Shown: piece after piece, positions 21,666-27,606 of the stretch
How positions within the stretch are numbered: the first letter of the stretch is position 1
How the letters are laid out: each line of letters opens with the position of its first letter
Assembly (NCBI GenBank): GCA_018819175.1
Contig: JAHJQQ010000022.1
Location: forward strand, 1 to 27,606
Length of the DNA stretch: 27,606 nucleotides
Reading direction: 5' to 3'
Source of the DNA: Gammaproteobacteria bacterium
GTDB lineage: Bacteria > Pseudomonadota > Gammaproteobacteria > Thiohalobacterales > Thiohalobacteraceae
Notes under the pieces: generated by a model
Database searches by the model: none
What the model saw: the letters and a program-made list of their open reading frames with translations, nothing else
What the model was told of the DNA's origin: nothing
Program-made: the position numbers and the translations under genes

Positions 21666-23471
21666 TTATTTCTGCGTATCCAGATAGGCGCGCCAGCCGC
21701 CCAGATCAGTGATGTTGGTCGCCTGCGCTACCGCATGCGCTTCACACAGGAAGCCCGGAACCCAGCTGCCATCATCGAGTTCCAGCTTACCGACGCCGAG
21801 TGGCGAAGGAATACCGGCAACGAAGCTGCCGAAGTTTTCGACCGGCATTTCCCAGACCTCCAACTCGATGCGCTTGCCGCGACTGGTGCGCACCAGACCC
21901 GGCCGCTGCGGCGTGCCGCCCGGCAATGCGTACAGGCTATAGCCGGGTGCGGTGCGGGTACGGGCGATGAGCCGGGCATCGCGGTCAGTGAGCTGATTAT
22001 TCAATGCCAGGCCCGACATGTGTGCGCCGCAGACAGCGACCTGTACGAGCTTACTGTCTGTGGCCGCAGCCTTGAATCGTGGTGGCGGCAGTGGATTATC
22101 GGATGCGCCGAGATTGAGATTCTGTGCGCGCTGAATCGTGTCGGCCAGATCGAGCAGCGCCTGATCCTGAAAGGCCGGCGCGATCAAGGTCACACCGAAC
22201 GGCAGATCATCGGGGCGAAATCCGGCCGGTATCGCTACCGCACTCAGATCGAGCAGGTTCATGAAATTGGTGTAGTAACCCAGATTGCTGTTGAGACGGA
22301 TCGGATCCGCATTCACCTCGTCAATGCGGTAGATCGTCCCGGCCGTCGGTGTGAGGATCACATCGATCTCCAACCAGACAGATTCACTGCTGCGTTTCAG
22401 TTCCGCTAGGCGATAACTCGCGTTGAAGGCATCCAGGGCGCTCGGTTTGGCGCCGCCTTCGATGATCTGTCGAGTAACGGGCAGCATCGCTTCAGGTTGT
22501 TGTTCAATCAACTCGCGGGTCGCGAGATATCGTTCCGCCACCCAGGGGCCTTCATATAGCAGGCGTGCCGCATCAAGAAACGGTGCGAAGTCGATTTCAA
22601 CAATCGTACCGCCGAGTGCGCGCAGTTGCTCGACATTGGTCGCGAACAGTTTTTGTGCGGCGCTGTCGCCAAAAAATGCCAGTTGCGCTGCGCGCGGCAC
22701 GCCGACCTGGAATCCCGTGGTTGGTAAGGATGTCGCATGACAAGTGGGTGCCGGGCGTGCAAAGGCATCGGCAGGATCAAAATGCGCCGCCACGTCGAGT
22801 ACGCAGCGTGCATCATTCGCCGTAAGCGCGAACACCGAAACGCAATCGAGACTGCGACAGGCCGGCACCACGCCACGGGTGCTGAGCAGACCGCGGGTTG
22901 GTTTGACGCCGATGAGATTGTTGAACGCAGCCGGAACGCGACCGGAGCCTGCCGTGTCGGTGCCCAATGAGAACGAAACTTGACCGAGTGCCACGGCAAC
23001 TGCCGAACCGGCGCTCGATCCGCCGGAGATGTATTCGCTGTTGAAGGCATTGCGACAGGCACCGTAGGGTGAGCGCGTGCCGACCAACCCCGTGGCGAAC
23101 TGATCCAGGTTGGTCTTGCCAATGGGAATGGCGCCGGCATCGATCAGCCGTTGCACCACATATGCGGATTTTTCCGGTGTATAGCTGAACGCCGTGCAGG
23201 CCGCGGTCGTGGGCGTGCCGGCCAGATCGATGTTGTCCTTGATGGCGAAGGGGATGCCATAGAGCGGCAGATCCTTGGGATTGCGTGCGCTGAGTGCGGC
23301 TGCATAGGTCAGCAGTTGCTCGCGCGACAGGATTTCTATCCAGATGTTGCTTTCGGGCGCAGCCTCGCTGCGCGTCAGCACGAGCTCAATGATCTCGCGC
23401 GGTGTGAATTTCTGCGTACGATAACCGTCAAGCAGTGTGCCGATGTCGAAGCTCAGATCAGGGTCTATCAC
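21666..23471 (-). CDS. atzF: Allophanate hydrolase
   Basis: The enzyme splits allophanate into two ammonia and two CO2, the second step of the ATP-dependent urea pathway. It belongs to the amidase signature family, with the catalytic triad visible as K78 (PFAIKDN), cis-S152 (GGSSAGSA) and nucleophile S176 (TDTAGSGR). The S152-S176 spacing of 24 is as in other family members. After about residue 460 a second, C-terminal domain (VAVCGAHMSGLALNNQL onward) matches the extra domain of AtzF and urea amidolyase. At 601 residues it is full length. It follows urea carboxylase in the same direction with a 107-base gap that holds a palindromic repeat. In some fungi and bacteria the two are one polypeptide. 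Confidence 0.95.
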   Translation of the reverse strand: MIDPDLSFDIGTLLDGYRTQKFTPREIIELVLTRSEAAPESNIWIEILSREQLLTYAAALSARNPKDLPLYGIPFAIKDNIDLAGTPTTAACTAFSYTPEKSAYVVQRLIDAGAIPIGKTNLDQFATGLVGTRSPYGACRNAFNSEYISGGSSAGSAVAVALGQVSFSLGTDTAGSGRVPAAFNNLIGVKPTRGLLSTRGVVPACRSLDCVSVFALTANDARCVLDVAAHFDPADAFARPAPTCHATSLPTTGFQVGVPRAAQLAFFGDSAAQKLFATNVEQLRALGGTIVEIDFAPFLDAARLLYEGPWVAERYLATRELIEQQPEAMLPVTRQIIEGGAKPSALDAFNASYRLAELKRSSESVWLEIDVILTPTAGTIYRIDEVNADPIRLNSNLGYYTNFMNLLDLSAVAIPAGFRPDDLPFGVTLIAPAFQDQALLDLADTIQRAQNLNLGASDNPLPPPRFKAAATDSKLVQVAVCGAHMSGLALNNQLTDRDARLIARTRTAPGYSLYALPGGTPQRPGLVRTSRGKRIELEVWEMPVENFGSFVAGIPSPLGVGKLELDDGSWVPGFLCEAHAVAQATNITDLGGWRAYLDTQK

Positions 23472-23494
23472 AGTCCCACCTCAGAATTGTTTTG

Positions 23495-23566
23495 GCCACG
23501 AAATCCACTAAACCCACGAAACCTGAATAAAGGTATTTCTTTCGTGGGTTTGGTGGGTTTCGTGGC
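23495..23566. repeat. Palindromic repeat between urea carboxylase and allophanate hydrolase
   Basis: Left arm GCCACGAAATCCACTAAACC and right arm GGTTTGGTGGGTTTCGTGGC are near-perfect reverse complements around an inner CCCACGAAA and TTTCGTGGG. It is similar in style to the accessory repeats elsewhere here but of a different sequence family. It may modulate the ratio of the two enzymes through transcript stability. Confidence 0.88.
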
Positions 23567-23578
23567 GATTCGGATGTT

Positions 23579-26500
23579 TCATGCATCCGGCCGCAGGATC
23601 ACCAGCGTCTGCCCGGCCGAGACCGAACTGCCCGGTGAGCAGAGAATTTCCTCCACGACGCCCGCGCCATCGGCATCGATGCCGATTTCCATTTTCATGG
23701 CCTCGACCACGATCAGTGTCTGGCCATCCTCGACGCGATCACCGGGTTTTACATTCAATGACCAGACACTGCCGGTAACCGACGAGGCGATGGCGATGCA
23801 GCCTTCCGGAATGGCGAGTCCGGCATCGGCGCTGGCGGCGTCGCCGGCCGGGTCTGCTTCGTACTGCACCTGACCGGTGGCGATCCAGCGTTCGCGTTCG
23901 GCATCGAATGCCGCCTGCTGTCGTTGTTTGAACGTGACGATGGATGCCTCATTGTCGGCAAGGAAACGATTGTAGGCGGCGAGATCGAGTTCGGTTTCCT
24001 CAATGCGCAGTTTGAAGCGACCCTGCGGAAAATCCTCACGCATCTGCGTGAGCTCTTCCGCGCTGACCGGATAGAAACGGATCTGATCGAAGAACCGCAG
24101 CAGCCAGCGCTTGCCCTCGGTGAAGTCGGCCGTCTGATGATGCCGGTTCCACATCTGCACAGTGCGGCCGACAAACTGATAACCGCCGGGTCCTTCCATG
24201 CCGTACACACACATGTAAGCGCCACCGATGCCAACCGCGTTTTCAGGCGTCCAGGTGCGCGCCGGATTGTATTTGGTCGTTACCAAGCGGTGGCGCGGGT
24301 CCATGGGTGTCGCCACTGGCGCGCCGAGATACACATCACCCAGACCCATGACCAGATAACTGGCATTGAACAGGATGTCTTTCACCTGCTCGATGTTATC
24401 GAGCCCGTTGATGCGGCGAATGAACTCGATGTTGCTCGGACACCAGGGCGCATCCTTGCGTACCGATTGCATGTATTTGTCGATGGCCAGACGCGTGGAG
24501 GGATCATCCCAGGACAGTGGCAGATGCACGATGCGGCTGGGTACGCGCATAGCAGTGATTGCCGGCAGTTGTTCCTCGGCGGCAAGCAGCAGATCTAACA
24601 GTTCGCGCTGGCTGATGCGCAGGCTGTCGTAATGCACTTGCAAGGAGCGGATGCCGGGTGTGAGATCGATGATGCCCTGTGACTGTGCCTTCTGCAGCCA
24701 CTGCATCAGCGCATGCACACGGAAGCGCAGATTCAGGTCCAGCACCAGCGGGCCGTATTCGATCAGCAGATAATTGTCACCGGCCTGCCGATAGGTCACA
24801 GCAACGCGATCCTTGCTTTCATCCAGGCGCGCCAGGATCGGTGTTGCGGTACTGCCCGGTACCAGATGTATGGTCTCCGCGCTGAGGGGTGGCGCTTGCA
24901 GGTCCCGAATCATGGTGTTCTGTATTTGCAAACGGCGATTCGCTTCGTCGACGGAGATGCAGTGGAAGCGGATGCGGTCGCCGGGTTTGAGCTGACCGAT
25001 TTTCCACAGCTCGGCTTGTACGATAGTGGCGGGACAGACGAAGCCGCCGAGACTGGGGCCGTCGGGTCCCAGGATCACCGGCATGTCGCCGGTGAAGTCG
25101 ATGCTGCCGATAGCGTAGGCGTTGTCGTGAATATTCGACGGATGCAGGCCGGCTTCGCCGCCATCGCTGCGTGCCCATTGCGGCTTGGGTCCGATCAGAC
25201 GCACACCGGTACGGCTGGAGTTGTAATGCACCTCCCAGTCGGTGGCGAAGAACGTCGCGATATCCTCGTTGGTAAAGAAGTCCGGTGCGCCGTGCGGCCC
25301 GTACAAAACGTCGATATCCCAGTGCGACGAGTAGTCAGGAATGAGTGCTTCAGGTAATGACGACTCATTTGAGAATTCCTTCGTAATGGTGTCTTTCGAT
25401 AAGTGCAGCACATCGCCGGTACGCAACATGCGTCCGCCATGACCACCGAACTGGCCGAGTGTGAAAGTCGCGGTACTGCCCATGTACTTCGGCACATCGA
25501 AGCCGCCCTGCACGGCGAGATAGCTACGCATGCCGGTGCCTTTGATCGCGCGCAGCTTTAATGTCTGTCCAGCCTGTACTTCAACGGCTGTCCAATTCGT
25601 TACCGGTTCGCCATCCAGTTCTGCCCGCATGTCGGCGCCGGTGATAGCGATCAGGCTGTCGGTATTGAAGCGCAACGTCGGTCCTGTGATGGTCAGTTCC
25701 AGTGCAGTGATGCCTTCCGCATTACCAACCAGGCGATTGGCCAGGCGCAAGGCGAGATGATCCATGGGGCCGGAGGGCGGTACGCCGACATCCCAGTAAC
25801 CGATACGCCCAGGCCAATCCTGCAGAATGGACTGAGTGCCGGGACTGATGACATCCACTGTCGTGGGCCGGTAGGTGAAGCTGTCGAGATAGCGGGTAAA
25901 TTGTTTCCCTTGCTGGAAAACAGTATCCGCGAGCACTTGGCGCAGGTAATCCAGATTGGTTTCGATGCCCTGCACGCGTGTCTGCTGTAGGGCGGCCTGC
26001 AGCTTATGCAGCGCATCAGCGCGATCCGTACCATGGCTGATAAGTTTCGCCAGCATCGGATCATAATTGGACGGCACTTCGCTACCGGTCTCGATCCAAG
26101 TGTCGACACGTAGCATGTGCGGGAACGCGATCTCGGTCAGCAGACCGCTCGATGGCTGGAAATTTTTGTTGGGATCCTCCGCATACAGACGCACCTGAAT
26201 GGAATGACCCTGCGGCACGGCCTGGAAGCTGCTGAGATCGGGTGCCTCATCCGCCGCTGTGCACACCATCCAGGCGACAAGATCGACACCGGTGAGTTGT
26301 TCGGTCACACCATGCTCGACCTGCAGGCGCGTGTTGACCTCCAGAAAATAAAACGCATTGGAATCGGCATCGAGTACGAATTCCACCGTGCCGGCCGAGC
26401 GATAGCTGACCGCCTGACCCAGCCGTACGGCGGCCTCGGCCAGCGCGGCGCGAATATTGTCGGGGAGATTCGGTGCCGGTGTCTCTTCGATGACTTTCTG

Positions 26501-27202
26501 GTTGCGGCGTTGCACGGAGCAGTCGCGTTCACCGAGGGCGACGACGTTGCCGCGGCCATCACCGAAGATCTGGACTTCGATATGGCGCGCATGCTGAACA
26601 TATTTTTCCAGGAAGATGCCGCCCTGACCGAAGCTGCTGCGCGCCAGGCGTTCCACGGAGTGATAGGCCGCGTCCAATTGCTGTGTATCCCAGCACAGCT
26701 GCATGCCGATACCGCCGCCGCCCGCGGTGCTCTTGAGCATGACCGGGTAGCCGATCTGTTCTGCTTCACGCTGTGCATGAGTGATGTCATCAAGCAGACC
26801 ACTGCCCGGCAGCAGCGGGACATGATTTTGCTGAGCGAGTTCGCGCGCGGTGTGTTTCAGGCCGAAGTCGCGCATCTGTTGCGGCGTCGGGCCGATGAAC
26901 GCGATGCCCGCTTGTGCGCAGGCCTCGGCGAAGGCGGCGTTCTCGCTCAGAAAGCCGTAGCCGGGATGGATGGCCTGGGCGCCGGTCGCGCGCGCGGCAT
27001 CGAGGATCTTCTGTTGATCCAGATAGCTTTGCGCGGCCGATGCCGGCCCGATGCAGATTGCTTCATCGGCGGCACGTACATGCAGCGAATACCGGTCGGC
27101 CTCGGAATAGACCGCCACGGCTTTCACGCCGAGCACCTTGAGGGTACGGATAATGCGGCAGGCAATGGCGCCGCGGTTAGCGATCAGAACCTTGTCAAAC
27201 AT
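23579..27202 (-). CDS. uca: Urea carboxylase
   Basis: This biotin enzyme carboxylates urea to allophanate with ATP and bicarbonate. Residues 1-450 are the biotin carboxylase domain, starting MFDKVLIANRGAIACRIIRT and with the glycine-rich ATP-grasp loop GGGGIGM. From about 460 (VDVISPGTQSILQDWPGRIG) comes the KipA/AHS2-like half of the carboxyltransferase, and from about 795 the KipI/AHS1-like half (VTYRQAGDNYLLIEYGP). The C-terminal biotinyl domain has VVEAMKMEIG with K1170 as the biotinylation site. The 1207-residue length and domain order match urea carboxylase rather than acetyl-CoA carboxylase. The ATG at 27202 gives the canonical N-terminus. The usual upstream partners (urea carboxylase-associated proteins, ABC transporter) are not within the 404 bases that remain. 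Confidence 0.96.
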   Translation of the reverse strand: MFDKVLIANRGAIACRIIRTLKVLGVKAVAVYSEADRYSLHVRAADEAICIGPASAAQSYLDQQKILDAARATGAQAIHPGYGFLSENAAFAEACAQAGIAFIGPTPQQMRDFGLKHTARELAQQNHVPLLPGSGLLDDITHAQREAEQIGYPVMLKSTAGGGGIGMQLCWDTQQLDAAYHSVERLARSSFGQGGIFLEKYVQHARHIEVQIFGDGRGNVVALGERDCSVQRRNQKVIEETPAPNLPDNIRAALAEAAVRLGQAVSYRSAGTVEFVLDADSNAFYFLEVNTRLQVEHGVTEQLTGVDLVAWMVCTAADEAPDLSSFQAVPQGHSIQVRLYAEDPNKNFQPSSGLLTEIAFPHMLRVDTWIETGSEVPSNYDPMLAKLISHGTDRADALHKLQAALQQTRVQGIETNLDYLRQVLADTVFQQGKQFTRYLDSFTYRPTTVDVISPGTQSILQDWPGRIGYWDVGVPPSGPMDHLALRLANRLVGNAEGITALELTITGPTLRFNTDSLIAITGADMRAELDGEPVTNWTAVEVQAGQTLKLRAIKGTGMRSYLAVQGGFDVPKYMGSTATFTLGQFGGHGGRMLRTGDVLHLSKDTITKEFSNESSLPEALIPDYSSHWDIDVLYGPHGAPDFFTNEDIATFFATDWEVHYNSSRTGVRLIGPKPQWARSDGGEAGLHPSNIHDNAYAIGSIDFTGDMPVILGPDGPSLGGFVCPATIVQAELWKIGQLKPGDRIRFHCISVDEANRRLQIQNTMIRDLQAPPLSAETIHLVPGSTATPILARLDESKDRVAVTYRQAGDNYLLIEYGPLVLDLNLRFRVHALMQWLQKAQSQGIIDLTPGIRSLQVHYDSLRISQRELLDLLLAAEEQLPAITAMRVPSRIVHLPLSWDDPSTRLAIDKYMQSVRKDAPWCPSNIEFIRRINGLDNIEQVKDILFNASYLVMGLGDVYLGAPVATPMDPRHRLVTTKYNPARTWTPENAVGIGGAYMCVYGMEGPGGYQFVGRTVQMWNRHHQTADFTEGKRWLLRFFDQIRFYPVSAEELTQMREDFPQGRFKLRIEETELDLAAYNRFLADNEASIVTFKQRQQAAFDAERERWIATGQVQYEADPAGDAASADAGLAIPEGCIAIASSVTGSVWSLNVKPGDRVEDGQTLIVVEAMKMEIGIDADGAGVVEEILCSPGSSVSAGQTLVILRPDA

Positions 27203-27275
27203 GCGGGTCTCACCGCGGGCCGTCCCGCACTCGTTTGAACCGCCGCGGGTCGTCCTGCGGGGCCGTTTAGTTTAA

Positions 27276-27606
27276 AAAGCTTAACCACCAAGGCGCATAA
27301 GGCGCACGAGGGAAAATCTTTCATGAAAAGTCCCCTCCCCCTTGATGGGGGAGGGTTAGGGAGAGGGTGATGCACGTTCTAGCTGCCCCCTCTCCCTAGC
27401 CCTCTCCCGCGAGGGGAGAGGGAACTCTTTTTACAAAGCTTAATCACAAAGGCGCCGAAGGCGCACGAAGGAAAATCTTTCATGAATGTTGATGAAAAGC
27501 TTCCTCCTCCTTGATGGGGGAGGGTCAGGGAGAGGGTGATGCACGTTCCAGCTGCCCCCCTCTCCCTAACCCTCTCCCGCGAGGGGAGAGGGAACTCTTT
27601 TTACAA
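27276..27606. repeat. Tandem copies of the dispersed GC-rich repeat, opposite orientation
   Basis: Two copies start near 27276 and 27435; a shared GATGCACGTTC occurs at 27369 and 27538. Each has the end AAGGCGCA, the motif GGAAAATCTTTCATGA, the palindrome CCCCCTTGATGGGGG and a CTCTCCC/GGGAGAG hairpin. They are the reverse-complement form of the family at 1-333. The stretch 27203-27606 holds no gene that I can support, and the second copy runs off the window. Confidence 0.88.

Noticed and set aside
26117..27238. 373-codon frame on the + strand opposite urea carboxylase
   Set aside because: It is antisense to a gene with clear domains throughout and resembles no protein family; long antisense frames are expected at this GC content.

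Overview
This window looks like a piece of a gammaproteobacterial chromosome from a facultative denitrifier. The evidence is a complete-looking cytochrome cd1 nitrite reductase and heme d1 locus, FNR-type boxes and an FNR-type regulator, OprD-like and other outer-membrane barrels, a RAYT transposase with REP pairs, and very many dispersed palindromic repeats. I cannot name the genus from sequence alone.

Layout. Bases 1-554 hold a tandemly duplicated GC-rich repeat and an FNR-type box. Bases 555-3238 carry a NirQ/NorQ-type AAA+ ATPase, a small Tic20/DUF4870-like membrane protein, an FNR-family regulator with all four cluster cysteines, and a SirB2-like membrane protein. Bases 3254-15039 form the nitrite reductase locus on the + strand: nirI (NosR-like flavo-polyferredoxin), nirS, nirE, nirC, nirF, nirD, nirL, nirG, nirH, nirJ and nirN. 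No nirM, nirB or nor structural gene is visible. Bases 15190-17660 hold an FNR-box-preceded outer-membrane barrel gene convergent with an OprD-like porin gene. Bases 17736-19707 hold a 147-bp MITE-like element, a sigma-54 activator with no sensor domain, and a TauE/SafE (UreH-like) membrane protein with a His-rich tail. A TetR regulator lies divergently at 19942. Bases 20661-21650 are a RAYT gene flanked by REP pairs. Bases 21666-27202 on the minus strand are urea carboxylase and allophanate hydrolase, followed by more tandem repeat at the window end.

How the genes work together. NirS reduces nitrite to NO in the periplasm. NirE makes precorrin-2 from uroporphyrinogen III, NirD/L/G/H decarboxylate siroheme, NirJ is the radical SAM enzyme, and NirF and NirN act late in heme d1 formation or insertion. 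NirC is a small cytochrome c, NirI is probably an electron-transfer or maturation factor, and NirQ is probably an activase-like chaperone. FNR-type sites precede nirQ, nirI, nirS and the barrel gene, so low oxygen (and possibly NO through a Dnr-type protein) probably co-regulates them. Urea carboxylase and allophanate hydrolase together convert urea to ammonia and CO2 with ATP.

The most unusual thing here is how repeats have entered the nir genes. Two copies of a palindromic repeat lie in frame at the 5' ends of nirF and nirN and appear to encode most of both signal peptides, starting with the same 13 residues. Other repeats encode the NirE C-terminus and a NirH N-terminal extension. A 17-copy heptamer array with inverted copies of itself sits just before the nirE ribosome binding site.
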